Positions 46,042 to 55,882 of a stretch of DNA of 64,000 nt are shown piece after piece. The stretch lies in NCBI GenBank assembly GCA_937127445.1, contig CAKZLY010000027.1, forward strand, positions 1 through 64,000, in the 5' to 3' direction. Made by a program: the position numbers and the translations under genes. The notes below the pieces were generated by a model, which searched no databases, had not been told where the DNA came from, and saw only the letters and a list, made by a program, of their open reading frames with translations. Every line of letters begins with the position of its first letter. The stretch's first letter is position 1. This DNA comes from Eximiradius sp. GTDB lineage: Bacteria; Bacteroidota; Ignavibacteria; Kapaibacteriales; UBA2268.

Positions 46042-46551
46042 TTATATTGCAATAGTTAAAGTATTATTAACAGGATCAAACACAGAATTATATTTTAATA
46101 ATGGAGGAACATCACCCGAAGCAGTCCCTTTATCTTTTAACAGTCCGTCTGAAGAAGAAAATTTAGCACTATGAGCAGGGCAATATATGTCTCCACCAGG
46201 AGAACTTGGTAGAAGTACTTGCGCACCAGCATGTCTACAAATTGAATCAAGAACAACAAATTTATTTTGTTCAATCCTGAAAATAATTAAAGGATTACCA
46301 TTATTTACTGGTTTATTGTTTTTGTCTCGCACGATTGTCATTATTATTCCACCAACACTACTTAATGCAGGATAATCGGATATTTTCAGAAGTGGATAAT
46401 TTTCTGGTTTGGGTTGTTCTGGTGGAGCTACAGTTTCGCCATCATTGTCGCAAGCAGTAAAAATCGAGCTTAGAACACAACCGCATAAGCCAATCCCAGC
46501 AATTTTTGCTGATTTAATCAAAAATTCTCTTCTATCATTATTTATTTCCAT
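46042..46551 (-). CDS. Rieske [2Fe-2S] lipoprotein
   Basis: The 169-residue protein has the Rieske pair CRHAG and CPAHS, separated by the expected 16 residues between His and Cys (about residues 108-130). The N-terminus carries a twin-arginine motif (DRREFLIKSAK) and a lipobox (IFTAC, about Cys34), implying Tat export of the folded protein and a lipid anchor. No cytochrome bc1/b6 gene is nearby, so it is either a partner of the local cytochrome b or an independent electron carrier. GGAGG precedes the ATG. It lies 12 nt after the heme-porin gene and 67 nt before the monoheme cytochrome. Confidence 0.93.
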   Translation of the reverse strand: MEINNDRREFLIKSAKIAGIGLCGCVLSSIFTACDNDGETVAPPEQPKPENYPLLKISDYPALSSVGGIIMTIVRDKNNKPVNNGNPLIIFRIEQNKFVVLDSICRHAGAQVLLPSSPGGDIYCPAHSAKFSSSDGLLKDKGTASGDVPPLLKYNSVFDPVNNTLTIAI

Positions 46552-46563
46552 TTCGCTTGCCTC

Positions 46564-47838
46564 CTAATAGAATATATGTAATTGAAATGCAAACTGAGAA
46601 TTGAATTTATCAACATGTTCACGGTCAAAAATCTTATATTCAGGGATCAAAGCTACATAAGGCAACAGAAATATTTTGGCTCCTAATGTATATCTATTAG
46701 CATGATATTTTGGATTGCCAGATGTTTGCATTTCTGTATTACCACGTTCAAAACGCAAATAAGCATAAGCAGGTTCAATCACTTGATAATTAAATTCAAG
46801 AGTAAAATTACTAGTAATTCTCCGCTGAGATAATTCTGTTCTCATATATTCTGTCATTACGGCAAATTTGCCTGGCATTCCAAAATGGAAGAAAATACTT
46901 GATGCAGTTAAGTAACGATTGCCAAAGTATATTCCATCATCTGTTTTGAGTGTGCTATTGAAAAAATGTGTTGCACCAAGGAATGAAGTCAGTCCAGTGC
47001 CAAAATCAGGTGGATGCAAAGTAATTTTTGCAAGTCCGGATAAAGTATTATCTTTTACAAATCCGTTTGTCATTTCCGATAAATTTTTCGAATCGAATAC
47101 ACCTAATGAAATGTCTGCCCATTCAAATGGTTCATAATCAAGAATTGCCCCTAATTCAAAATAATCACAAGGAATTGTTGGAGGGGTGAGCGTCTTAGTA
47201 ACAACTTGACGGGTCATTACTGTGTGGTCGTCCCAATCAGTTCCAATTGTTGCCTGCACCATTCCAATCCGCAGGGAAGGAAGTTTCTCAAATGGATGCA
47301 GGATTATGCTTGCGGTATAAGGTGTCTGTCCCGGATACCGCTTTTTATTTTCAATTTCGTAAGCTAAATTGTAAGATCCCTCTATAATCACTCCTTCAAT
47401 CGGTGTAATTGTAAGATATGGTGTTAATATCATCAACATATTGTCTCTTTTAGTTCCGTAAGGGTCAGTATAAGGAATAGTATCTTTAATATTTGGATCA
47501 AACAAGTTGTTATAAACAACAATTTTATTTTTAGTTGTGGGCCATCTAGCTGATTGATAGCGAAAATCAAGCCCGAATGTTACTTCGTCAGTAAATAAAG
47601 CGTTACTTTCTCTAATTGCATCGTAAGCTGGACTTATTCCCAAATCCTCCGGTTTAATCAAAGCAACATCACTGAAGGACATCCATCCAGACATATTACG
47701 TTGCAAGCCTATATTCGGTGCAACGTGGCAATTTTGACATTTTGTGCCGAACGATTGCAATATTGAATATTGCGGTCGGGCATTTGTTACATCAAATATT
47801 ATCAACAACATTAGACATGTTATCAGAATTTTCTTCAT
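46564..47838 (-). CDS. Predicted outer-membrane barrel with one CXXCH heme site
   Basis: The 424-residue product from MKKILITCLMLLIIF has a signal peptide, and soon after the cleavage site a heme-binding motif CQNCH (residues 34-38, in SFGTKCQNCHVAPNIG). The rest is made of amphipathic beta strands with polar turns (VTFGLDFRYQSARWP, MLMILTPYLTITPIEGVIIE, ANRYTLGAKIFLLPYVALIP) and ends FAFQLHIFY with an aromatic terminus, as in outer-membrane barrels. A barrel with its own heme could hold a cytochrome in the pore, similar in logic to MtrB/MtrA porin-cytochrome complexes but with no visible homology. It is the first gene before the Rieske and monoheme genes. Confidence 0.75.
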   Translation of the reverse strand: MKKILITCLMLLIIFDVTNARPQYSILQSFGTKCQNCHVAPNIGLQRNMSGWMSFSDVALIKPEDLGISPAYDAIRESNALFTDEVTFGLDFRYQSARWPTTKNKIVVYNNLFDPNIKDTIPYTDPYGTKRDNMLMILTPYLTITPIEGVIIEGSYNLAYEIENKKRYPGQTPYTASIILHPFEKLPSLRIGMVQATIGTDWDDHTVMTRQVVTKTLTPPTIPCDYFELGAILDYEPFEWADISLGVFDSKNLSEMTNGFVKDNTLSGLAKITLHPPDFGTGLTSFLGATHFFNSTLKTDDGIYFGNRYLTASSIFFHFGMPGKFAVMTEYMRTELSQRRITSNFTLEFNYQVIEPAYAYLRFERGNTEMQTSGNPKYHANRYTLGAKIFLLPYVALIPEYKIFDREHVDKFNSQFAFQLHIFY

Positions 47839-47924
47839 AAACTTCTCATAAAATTGCACAAAATGTGAAATGAAAAATAATTTAAAATATAACTATGGTT
47901 AACATTTACTTTATTAAAAATTAA

Positions 47925-47949
47925 AGGCTGCAAAATAATTTTGCAGCCT
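47925..47949 (-). terminator. Terminator after the hexaheme lipoprotein gene
   Basis: AGGCTGCAAAA (47925-47935) and TTTTGCAGCCT (47939-47949) form a perfect 11-bp stem with a 3-nt loop and a T-rich run on the minus strand. It separates the hexaheme gene from the porin transcript. Confidence 0.92.
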
Positions 47950-47967
47950 CATCCATCAAATAATAAA

Positions 47968-49056
47968 CTAATTCTTCAAATAAGCTAACCCATTTTTCAA
48001 AATTGCAAGTGTTAATCCAGGATTATGAGCACCATTGGAGCGATCTCTTGCAATGTATAGATAATTCAACAATACATCACCATCGGAACGAGGAATAACT
48101 CTTCTTTTGCCTGCTTCTTCGAGTTTAGCGTATTCTCCAAGAACATTATAGTCTGGATCGCCAGGATTTCCAGCAGTAGCAATCAACAAACCTTTGTCGA
48201 TGAGTAATTGACGGTATTCTGCAAGTAAAGTTTTGATCTCATTAGTCTTAGTTGTTGGAATACCCGATGGGTGGCAACTCCTGCAGGATTCAATAGTACT
48301 CATTTGAGCAACTGTCATCTTAAATGAATGCCCACCAGCTGCAGGTGCAGTCGGATTGCTACCCATATGGCAGCTTACACAACCTTTCGCAAGAACACTA
48401 TGAGGATTGCCTGTTGGATATGTTTCAGAACCTTCGATAAAATTCAAGCCTTTGCCTGCAAATACATTGGCAACTGTTCCATAGTGTGGTCCAAATCTTG
48501 AATACATTGCAGTAGAGCTTGCAGCTGTCAAAGTATCAAAATTTGGACTATTTCTTGCATACGAGCGAGCCTGATGGCAGGTAGCACACAAATTTCCTGT
48601 TTTGAAATCTACATTCCCATCAGCAGCAGAACCCTTGTAAATTAATGTAAATGGCTGAGTAATTCTTAATGCATAATCTGTTTCATCAAGATTTTTGTGA
48701 ATGTTGTGACAAGTTTTGCAATCAAGCGCTGTAATACCAGCTTGTCCCCAAGTATTTGTTGATGCCATCTTACGGAAACCATCTCCATTGTGGCAATCAC
48801 CACAGCCAGCACGACCAGCTGTGTAGGCATAAGTCTCGCCTGTTTTGTGTAGCGAGTAGTTAAATTGAGCAAATGCAAGATTCGTTGCAGTAGCATTGTC
48901 AGAGTGGCAAACGGCACAAGCGACGCTTGCGTCTTTGCCGTCTTTACCGTCTTTGCCTGCCGGCCCCTGTGGTCCTGCTGGTCCTTCAGGACCTTCGCAA
49001 GCAGTCATAAATAGAACAAATGCTACTACTGAAAGAATTGAAAACAATTTTTTCAT
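47968..49056 (-). CDS. Hexaheme c-type cytochrome lipoprotein with collagen-like spacer
   Basis: The 362-residue lipoprotein (lipobox FMTAC, Cys20) is followed at once by about seven Gly-X-Y triplets (GPEGPAGPQGPAGKDGKDG), a collagen-like stalk. Six CXXCH motifs come next: CAVCH, CGDCH, CKTCH, CATCH, CVSCH and CRSCH, with extra histidines (SLHKTG, IHKNLDE, GPHYGT, GGHSFKM) as possible distal ligands. No known catalytic motif is seen. A lipid anchor and stalk would hold the heme domain away from the membrane, probably the outer one. It stands alone between a strong promoter-side region and its own terminator, just upstream of the porin-Rieske operon. Confidence 0.9.
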   Translation of the reverse strand: MKKLFSILSVVAFVLFMTACEGPEGPAGPQGPAGKDGKDGKDASVACAVCHSDNATATNLAFAQFNYSLHKTGETYAYTAGRAGCGDCHNGDGFRKMASTNTWGQAGITALDCKTCHNIHKNLDETDYALRITQPFTLIYKGSAADGNVDFKTGNLCATCHQARSYARNSPNFDTLTAASSTAMYSRFGPHYGTVANVFAGKGLNFIEGSETYPTGNPHSVLAKGCVSCHMGSNPTAPAAGGHSFKMTVAQMSTIESCRSCHPSGIPTTKTNEIKTLLAEYRQLLIDKGLLIATAGNPGDPDYNVLGEYAKLEEAGKRRVIPRSDGDVLLNYLYIARDRSNGAHNPGLTLAILKNGLAYLKN

Positions 49057-49392
49057 AAAAACTCCATAATAGTGAATGGAAAATCTTTTCTTACTTCAAA
49101 TATAAAAATTTATAAAATATTAAACAAAATAAATATTAAAAAAAATTAATCAATTATTATATCGCTACGACAAATATTTCACGAATCATTATATTTTAAG
49201 ACTATTTAATTCTATACATATTTTGATTATTTAATTAATTTAAAATTAATTATTTTTCATTGTTTTTAATTATATCTAATTCATAAGGTAATTTTGAAAA
49301 TTAAAATGAAATTATTGCTTTGAAACAATTTCTGTTAATTCTCGTAAAGATTTATGAAGAATTGTTACTTGAAATAACAAAGGGTAAAATCT
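49057..49392. other. AT-rich divergent intergenic region
   Basis: About 336 nt between the hexaheme gene and the plus-strand outer-membrane gene. It has A/T runs only; no hairpin, ORF or motif that I can support. Both promoters are expected here. Confidence 0.55.
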
Positions 49393-50370
49393 ATGAAAAG
49401 AAAACTACTATTGATTATCTTGATTTTAATGAGTTGTTACTCATCTGTATTAGCATATCAAACAGAAAATTTGCCTACTAATGACACTTCAAATGTATCT
49501 GAAGAAAATGACTTTTTTGAAGATGACGACGTCAATAATCCATTGTTAGATATATTTACATCTGCACTTAGATTCAAACAATACAAGCCATCGAAAAAAT
49601 TACGATTAGATTTCTATAAAAATTCACCTACAATATATTTAGGTTACGGTGTAACAAATCATTTTTATGAAAGAAATACTTTCACTTCTAAAATTAACAA
49701 TAATGGAATAATTGACATCAAACTTGGTTCTACTGATTTATACCGTGCCACTTCAAATGTTGTTGAATATGATAATGATTATTTGTCATTCAGTTATGCT
49801 GAAAATAAAATAAATTATGAAGAAAACGGTTATAGTAATAATCATATGGGCTTGCGACACTTTAAGCTAAGCTTGAATAATTCAGATGGTTATGGATGGA
49901 ATTTAGGTGGCAACTCACATATAGTGCTATTCCATAGTTCAGGAATAAATTGGAATAACCTATCATTTGACTATGATAATGCTGATAGTGCCTCAATTAA
50001 ATCGGCTAAAATATTTGGTAAACAATTAAGATATGGTCGCGGTTTTGCAGGCGGAGTAAAGATATTCTTAGTCAATGGTGTTGCAATTTCAGCTGAATAT
50101 GAACAAACTATGACTTTTCCACGTCATTTGTTCTGGAAGGATCTTGGAGCATTTATTATTGAGGCTGTTGCTCAGGGATTATCTACCAATTTTGTTGATG
50201 AAGTGCTGGATAGTTCTCCTAAATTTGCTCCAGTAATTCATTTTCTACTTAAAAATGGAATTTCTTATGGTTTTTATGAACTTTATAGAGACAAGATGAA
50301 TTGGCCATTCAAAACTACACCACCATTAATGAACAAAACTTACAAAATTGGCATAGATTTTATTTTTTAA
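49393..50370 (+). CDS. Hypothetical outer-membrane protein
   Basis: A 325-residue protein with signal peptide MKRKLLLIILILMSCYSSVL and an acidic stretch (EENDFFEDDDVNN) after cleavage. The rest alternates beta-strand patterns (PTIYLGYGVTNHFYER; YGWNLGGNSHIVLFHSSGIN; GVAISAEYEQTMTFP) and ends KIGIDFIF, a terminal aromatic. No family is recognised. It is divergent from the hexaheme gene and convergent with clpX. An outer-membrane barrel is inferred. Confidence 0.65.
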   Translation: MKRKLLLIILILMSCYSSVLAYQTENLPTNDTSNVSEENDFFEDDDVNNPLLDIFTSALRFKQYKPSKKLRLDFYKNSPTIYLGYGVTNHFYERNTFTSKINNNGIIDIKLGSTDLYRATSNVVEYDNDYLSFSYAENKINYEENGYSNNHMGLRHFKLSLNNSDGYGWNLGGNSHIVLFHSSGINWNNLSFDYDNADSASIKSAKIFGKQLRYGRGFAGGVKIFLVNGVAISAEYEQTMTFPRHLFWKDLGAFIIEAVAQGLSTNFVDEVLDSSPKFAPVIHFLLKNGISYGFYELYRDKMNWPFKTTPPLMNKTYKIGIDFIF

Positions 50371-50386
50371 ACATATTTTTATCTGC

Positions 50387-50434
50387 ATACAAAATAAGGA
50401 TTTGCTTGACGCCAGGCAAACCCTTGTTTTGTAT
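50387..50434. terminator. Bidirectional terminator between the OM protein and clpX
   Basis: A long imperfect stem pairs 50387-50405 (ATACAAAATAAGGATTTGC) with 50416-50434 (GCAAACCCTTGTTTTGTAT), flanked by A/T tracts. It can stop both convergent transcripts. Confidence 0.8.
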
Positions 50435-50447
50435 AAAAATCATAATA

Positions 50448-51695
50448 TTAAGCAATTTTGGACTTCTTTGAAATTATTTCAGCAACAGATTTATTTAGTA
50501 CGACTTGCTCATTTATTATAACTTTTTTAACATTCTTTTGGTTTGGTATTTCGAACATAATTGGCAACATTATCTCTTCGATAATACCTCGCAAAGCGCG
50601 AGCACCAGTTTTTCTTTCGCGAGCAAGTTTTACGATACTTTTTAAAGCATCATCTGTAAATTCAAGTTCAACATTATCCATTCCAAGAAGCTTTTTGTAT
50701 TGCTTAATTATAGCATTTTTCGGTTCAGTTAATATGCTCATCATTGCTTCATCCAATAATTCTTCAAGAGGAGCAATGATTGGCAATCTTCCAGTTAGCT
50801 CAGGAATAAATCCAAATTTCACTAAATCTTCTGGTTCGGTATGCTTTATCAGGTCAAGTTTTTCTTCGACTTTTTCGGTTGCTTCTGCTAAGAAACCAAG
50901 TGTCTGCTTTTGCATTCTGCGAGCAATAATTTTCTCAATTCCTTCAAAAGCACCGCCACAAATAAACAAGATATTTCGAGTATCAAGATATATCAATGAT
51001 TGTTCAGGGTGCTTGCGACCACCTTTCGGAGGAATCCCGGCGCGAGTGCCTTCAAGAATTTTTAACAAAGCTTGCTGCACTCCCTCCCCACTCACATCAC
51101 GAGTAATACTTGTTGATTCACTTTTGCGAGCAATTTTATCAATTTCATCAATATAGATAATACCTCTTTCAGCTGCCTTTATGTTATAGTCAGCATTTTG
51201 GACTAAATTTAGAAGAACTGTTTCAACATCATCACCAACGTATCCAGCTTCGGTTATCGTTGTAGCATCTGCCATAGCAAACGGAACATTTAGTATCTTT
51301 GCTAATGTGCGGGCAAGCAAAGTTTTGCCTGTCCCAGTAGGACCAATAAGAAGAATATTACTTTTTTCGAGTTCAACATCACTATCAAATTCATCTAAAT
51401 TTATTTTAAGCCTTTTGTAATGATTATAAACGGCGACAGAGAGAACACGTTTCGCATATTCTTGTCCAATAACATATTCGTCAAGTTTTGATTTAATTTC
51501 TGATGGCTTTGGTAATTCTTGTGCATTTGTGGAAAAGAATTCTACTTCGTTTTTACGAACGATTTGAATAGATGTTCGAACGCAATCATCGCAAATAAAC
51601 ACACCATCCTGCCCTTCGATAATAGTTTTGACTAAATAGGCTGGTGTCCCACAAAAAGAACAATGTATATTATTTTTCTGCTTGTTATTGGACAT
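50448..51695 (-). CDS. clpX: ATP-dependent protease unfoldase ClpX
   Basis: The 415-residue AAA+ unfoldase feeds ClpP. N-terminal C4 zinc finger: [11 protein letters not shown] and FICDDC (residues 12-37). Walker A is GPTGTGKT, Walker [11 protein letters not shown], the substrate-gripping pore loop GYVGDD, and the ClpP-docking loop carries TLGF in the IGF position. The arginine finger lies near ARRMQKQTL. Length is standard. clpP is not adjacent, unlike many genomes; the upstream neighbour is a DUF389 gene. Confidence 0.96.
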   Translation of the reverse strand: MSNNKQKNNIHCSFCGTPAYLVKTIIEGQDGVFICDDCVRTSIQIVRKNEVEFFSTNAQELPKPSEIKSKLDEYVIGQEYAKRVLSVAVYNHYKRLKINLDEFDSDVELEKSNILLIGPTGTGKTLLARTLAKILNVPFAMADATTITEAGYVGDDVETVLLNLVQNADYNIKAAERGIIYIDEIDKIARKSESTSITRDVSGEGVQQALLKILEGTRAGIPPKGGRKHPEQSLIYLDTRNILFICGGAFEGIEKIIARRMQKQTLGFLAEATEKVEEKLDLIKHTEPEDLVKFGFIPELTGRLPIIAPLEELLDEAMMSILTEPKNAIIKQYKKLLGMDNVELEFTDDALKSIVKLARERKTGARALRGIIEEIMLPIMFEIPNQKNVKKVIINEQVVLNKSVAEIISKKSKIA

Positions 51696-51773
51696 TTTTA
51701 TTCTTTTATAAAATACATAAAATACAAAATTAATAAATTATACATTCTTATCATAATATTATTAAATCAAATA

Positions 51774-53084
51774 TCAATTACTAAGTACAATAACCGATAT
51801 ACTGTCTTTTTGCATTCGAACTTTTATCCATTTTTCAATATTTTGAAGTTCACTTTTAGTTTTTCGTTCATTATTTGATCTAACAATGAAAACATTATGT
51901 TTAGACTTCGAGCCATCAATGTTGTAGAAGTATTGTTGAGAATAAGAAATTGTATTGATTTCTGGGAACAAAACGCTTATTTCATTAATAATATTAGAGC
52001 TAATTTCATTTATTTTCAAAAGAGAATCAATATTTTTTTCTTTTTCCGAAAGCAGTGATTTGAGTTTATTAATTTCAACTTGATATTTATTCATTTCATT
52101 ATAACTTGAACTAATTTCATCGAAAGAAAAACCTTGCTTTATTTCAATCTTGGCTTTTTCAAGTTCAAAATTTTTCGAATTTTTACTAATTATCTCTTTT
52201 TTTTCTTCAGTCACAGTGCTTCCGCCATAAGTAAGTTCAATAGTTTTATTTGAAACATCAACTTTGCTTCGGAGCAAGTAGCTACCATCTAATATGCTAA
52301 TGCTGCTAATAAATTTTGAGGCATTTTGGGAAAAATTTTCATTTTCAACTAAATTATAGCCAAAATAAATACTTGGCAAAATAGTAATAGAAATTATAGC
52401 CCAGATAGCATGATTAATTTTTTTCTTCTGTTCTTCGTTAACTATTGTGCGGATGGGAAATTTTAAAATTTGGGATACTAGTACAGATGAAATTGCAATA
52501 AAAACAGTATTAATTGTAAAAAGATAGATAGCACCAAAAAAGAATTTAGGTTGAAAAGTTGCCAAACCATAACCTGCCGTGCAAAGTGGTGGCATCAATG
52601 CAGTAGCAATAGCAACACCAGGAATAACATTGCCTTTCTTTTTACTGCTTGCAGCAATAATTCCCGCCATTCCTCCAAAAAGAGCAATAAATACATCATA
52701 TATTGTTGGGCTCGTTCTTGCTAATAGTTCTGATTGTGGAGATGACACCGGACTTATTGCGAAATACGTAGTTGAAGTAACAAGACTAACAATAACAGCA
52801 AAAGTAAAATGCTTAACTGACTTCCTCAACAATTCAAAGTTATAAGTTGCAACGCTATATCCCATTCCGTTAATGGGTCCCATCAAAGGTGAAATCAACA
52901 TTGCACCTATGATGACTGCAGTAGAATTCATATTCAGACCAACAGAAGCAACAAGAATGGCAAACATCAATATCCAAAGATTAGTGCCTCGGAAAATACT
53001 ATCGGCTTCAATGTTTTTATGTAAAGTATCAAAATCATCTAATTCGTGCTCTAAATTGAAATATTGTAGAATTTTAGCGAACAT
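51774..53084 (-). CDS. DUF389 membrane protein with coiled-coil extension
   Basis: The first 260 residues hold the DUF389 membrane core of about six helices (LWILMFAILVASVGLNMNST; VIIGAMLISPLMGPINGMGY; IPGVAIATALMPPLCTAGYG), a family of unknown function. After residue 250 there is a soluble, lysine-rich extension with a predicted coiled coil (about residues 315-360, YQVEINKLKSLLSEKEKNID) and a C-terminal alpha-beta part (ISYSQQYFYNIDG). It follows the flippase gene by 20 nt and is probably the last gene of a rarA-flippase-DUF389 operon. Confidence 0.88.
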   Translation of the reverse strand: MFAKILQYFNLEHELDDFDTLHKNIEADSIFRGTNLWILMFAILVASVGLNMNSTAVIIGAMLISPLMGPINGMGYSVATYNFELLRKSVKHFTFAVIVSLVTSTTYFAISPVSSPQSELLARTSPTIYDVFIALFGGMAGIIAASSKKKGNVIPGVAIATALMPPLCTAGYGLATFQPKFFFGAIYLFTINTVFIAISSVLVSQILKFPIRTIVNEEQKKKINHAIWAIISITILPSIYFGYNLVENENFSQNASKFISSISILDGSYLLRSKVDVSNKTIELTYGGSTVTEEKKEIISKNSKNFELEKAKIEIKQGFSFDEISSSYNEMNKYQVEINKLKSLLSEKEKNIDSLLKINEISSNIINEISVLFPEINTISYSQQYFYNIDGSKSKHNVFIVRSNNERKTKSELQNIEKWIKVRMQKDSISVIVLSN

Positions 53085-53104
53085 ATTTACCTCTATTTTG
53101 GTAA

Positions 53105-54412
53105 TTATTTTCGGGTTCTAAAAAAGTTTTTTATCATATTACTAAAATCTGGAATAAATCTTAAAATATCTTTCAATCTTATATTAATATGTTTGTTAGT
53201 TTCTAAATGTAACAATAAGGATAAAATGAAAAAATATAATATATGAGGTAAAGGTATTAACAACGGTTGATTAATAATACCCACTATAATGAAACCAATT
53301 AGCCATAAAAAAAGAGAAATAGACATAATCTTCATTGTTTTAGTAGGCTGATTGAAAGCAATCAGCACCGAACCTAATATTGTAAAAGGCAAACCAATTG
53401 CTACCATCGAAAGCAAATTAAAAAATGGAATAGCCAAATAGTATTTTTCAGGCAAAAACCATTTAATAAATAGTTCAGTTAAACCTAAATTCAAAGATAT
53501 GATAACAAATATATTGAAAAATAAAATATACGACAGAGCTTTTGTAGTCATATCAAATAAAGAATTAAAATCATTTTTAACGATTTGGCGAACAGCAGCT
53601 GGATATATTAGCCCATTTGCTGCATTTACAATTTCTTCGAACGCTCTAAATAAGTTTTTAGCAAGAAAATATATGCCTACAATTTTTGTTTGAAAAAAAT
53701 ATTGAATAATATATACATCTAATTGACGTGGAGCTAAATGAATAGCACTTGCTAAAGTATATGGAATAGAAAAGTTAATTATTTCTTTCAATTTAGTTTC
53801 ACCTTTGAATCTGAAAAATAGTTCATTCTTAATGTTAAGCAACGCTACCAATGAACTGAAGAAAGTCCCCGCCATATAGATGTAAACAAGTTCCTTGAAG
53901 GTAAGAAAATGTTTTAAAAAAACAATAGACAATGTTGCAAAAGTCATTACTCCAAAATACACAGAATTTGTAAGAAAAAGTCGGTTCATTTTCGTATCGC
54001 GATAGAAAATTTTAATTGCGTATGTCCGAGGTATATTGATAAGTGTCAGTATGATTAAAAATTCAAACACTTCGCTTAATCTTGGTTCATTGAAAAATAC
54101 ACTCAAAGGCTTTCCGAAAAGCAGCAACAATAACGAGGAACCTAATGTAATAGTTAAGTGGAATGAGCTTGCAATGAAATTAACAAATCCTCTATCGTGT
54201 TTTCTTTGACCAAATTGTATCAAATTTTGAAGAGCGAATGAATCACTGATGATAAAAATCCAATTAAGTATTGTAATTAGCAATGCAAATAGCCCCATTT
54301 CTTCGGGCTTCATTGCATTAAATTGCACAATAGTAATAATACCATAACCTACAAATAATAATTTATCAGCAACTGACCAGCTAACTTTATCAATATGTTC
54401 TTTTAATCTCAT
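53105..54412 (-). CDS. Polysaccharide/oligosaccharide flippase (Wzx-like)
   Basis: The 435-residue protein has about 12 hydrophobic helices and no soluble domain. Its N-terminus [20 protein letters not shown] and [23 protein letters not shown] match the MOP-superfamily flippases that move lipid-linked glycans across the inner membrane. No glycosyltransferases are adjacent, so the glycan is unknown. Its start overlaps the rarA stop by four bases. Confidence 0.85.
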   Translation of the reverse strand: MRLKEHIDKVSWSVADKLLFVGYGIITIVQFNAMKPEEMGLFALLITILNWIFIISDSFALQNLIQFGQRKHDRGFVNFIASSFHLTITLGSSLLLLLFGKPLSVFFNEPRLSEVFEFLIILTLINIPRTYAIKIFYRDTKMNRLFLTNSVYFGVMTFATLSIVFLKHFLTFKELVYIYMAGTFFSSLVALLNIKNELFFRFKGETKLKEIINFSIPYTLASAIHLAPRQLDVYIIQYFFQTKIVGIYFLAKNLFRAFEEIVNAANGLIYPAAVRQIVKNDFNSLFDMTTKALSYILFFNIFVIISLNLGLTELFIKWFLPEKYYLAIPFFNLLSMVAIGLPFTILGSVLIAFNQPTKTMKIMSISLFLWLIGFIIVGIINQPLLIPLPHILYFFILSLLLHLETNKHINIRLKDILRFIPDFSNMIKNFFRTRK

Positions 54413-55719
54413 TTTTTATAGCGATTTTTCCATAATTTTTCGAGACGTTCTTTGATTAATTTTTCTCGCCCTTGTTCAGTAGGATAATAAAATACTTGAA
54501 ATGTATTTTTGTCAGGGAAATAATTTTCCTCGACAAAATGATTTTCGTAACTGTGAGGATATTTATAATTAATAGCATACCCTTCTTGCTTCATCAACTT
54601 CGTAGGTGCATTTCGCAGATGAAGAGGAACAGATAAATTCTCCACACTTTTAATTGCTTGTAAAGCTTTGTTAATAGCCAAATATGAAGCGTTAGATTTT
54701 GGAGCTGATGCAAGATAAGTAACACCCTGCGCTAAATTTATCCTGCACTCAGGCAAGCCAATAAGATTAACAGCTTCGAAAACACTAACGGCAAGTGTTA
54801 GAGCAAATGGATCAGCATTACCAATATCCTCGCTTGCAAAAACAACCATCCGCCTAGCGATAAACTTTGGGTCCTCCCCTGCATCAAGCATTTTTGCCAA
54901 CCAAAAAATTGCAGCATCTGGATCAGAGCCCCGTAATGACTTGATAAATGCAGAAATAGTATCGTAGTGACTTTCTCCTTTCTTGTCGTACTTAGGTATT
55001 TTTTTATTGATTATTTGTTCAATGCTTGATTTATCAACTACAATGGTTTTATTATTTTTATTAGATTTTACTATTAATTCTAATACATTTAGTAAATTTC
55101 GAGCATCTCCACCAGCAATTCTAAAAAGAAGATTTTCATCTAAAATTTTAAAACGATACTGTTTTAAAATTTCATCTTCGGTTATTGCTCTTTCTAACAT
55201 CCTTTCCAAGGCTTCATCGTCGAGTTCTTTCAAATGGTATACATTACAGCGACTGAGCAAAGCAGAATTTACTTCGAAAGATGGATTTTCTGTTGTTGCA
55301 CCAATGAGAATAACTAATCCTGTTTCTACTGCATGAAGTAAAGCATCTTGCTGACTCTTATCAAATCTATGAATTTCGTCAATGAATAAAACAGTTTGTT
55401 TCCCGTGTTTGTAGTTTATTTTTGCTTTTTCTATAACAGCACGAATATCTTTAACACCTGCTTCAACCGCGGAAATTCTAATAAAGTCTGCTTCGTAATA
55501 TTGCGCTACAATGCGAGCAAGAGTTGTTTTTCCGCTCCCTGGTGGTCCCCAGAAAATCATTGAAGCAATTTCTTTATTTTCAATTAACTTTCTCAAGCTC
55601 CCAGAATTCCCAATAATATGCTCCTGCCCAAAGAAATGTTCAATGGATTTTGGACGCATACGCTCAGCTAACGGTGGTACAATTCTCTGCTCATTCTGTT
55701 TTTCAAACAACTCGCTCAT
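54409..55719 (-). CDS. rarA: Replication-associated recombination protein A (RarA/MgsA)
   Basis: The 436-residue AAA+ ATPase related to clamp loaders acts at stalled forks. Walker A is [13 protein letters not shown], Walker [19 protein letters not shown], sensor 1 [13 protein letters not shown], and the C-terminal region [20 protein letters not shown] followed by [15 protein letters not shown] is specific to RarA/WRNIP1. Length is normal. It is the first gene of a three-gene operon. Confidence 0.95.
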   Translation of the reverse strand: MSELFEKQNEQRIVPPLAERMRPKSIEHFFGQEHIIGNSGSLRKLIENKEIASMIFWGPPGSGKTTLARIVAQYYEADFIRISAVEAGVKDIRAVIEKAKINYKHGKQTVLFIDEIHRFDKSQQDALLHAVETGLVILIGATTENPSFEVNSALLSRCNVYHLKELDDEALERMLERAITEDEILKQYRFKILDENLLFRIAGGDARNLLNVLELIVKSNKNNKTIVVDKSSIEQIINKKIPKYDKKGESHYDTISAFIKSLRGSDPDAAIFWLAKMLDAGEDPKFIARRMVVFASEDIGNADPFALTLAVSVFEAVNLIGLPECRINLAQGVTYLASAPKSNASYLAINKALQAIKSVENLSVPLHLRNAPTKLMKQEGYAINYKYPHSYENHFVEENYFPDKNTFQVFYYPTEQGREKLIKERLEKLWKNRYKK

Positions 55720-55882
55720 ATATTATCATAATTTTGAATAATACAAAAGTAAAATTAACAATTAATCTTTAACTTGTAAAACAAAAACAAAAAATGTTTG
55801 CAATTATAACAAAGTAAACAATCATTTTTGATTATTTTTATTGAATAAAGTAACTTGCGTTTTTTTAAATCGCAAAAATAAA

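Noticed and set aside
50458-51156. 232-codon plus-strand frame within clpX
   Set aside because: Antisense shadow; clpX motifs are all intact on the other strand.
55841-55882. Extended N-terminus of the MFS transporter from a TTG
   Set aside because: The added residues precede a natural Met-Glu-Lys start and have no Shine-Dalgarno or membrane character.
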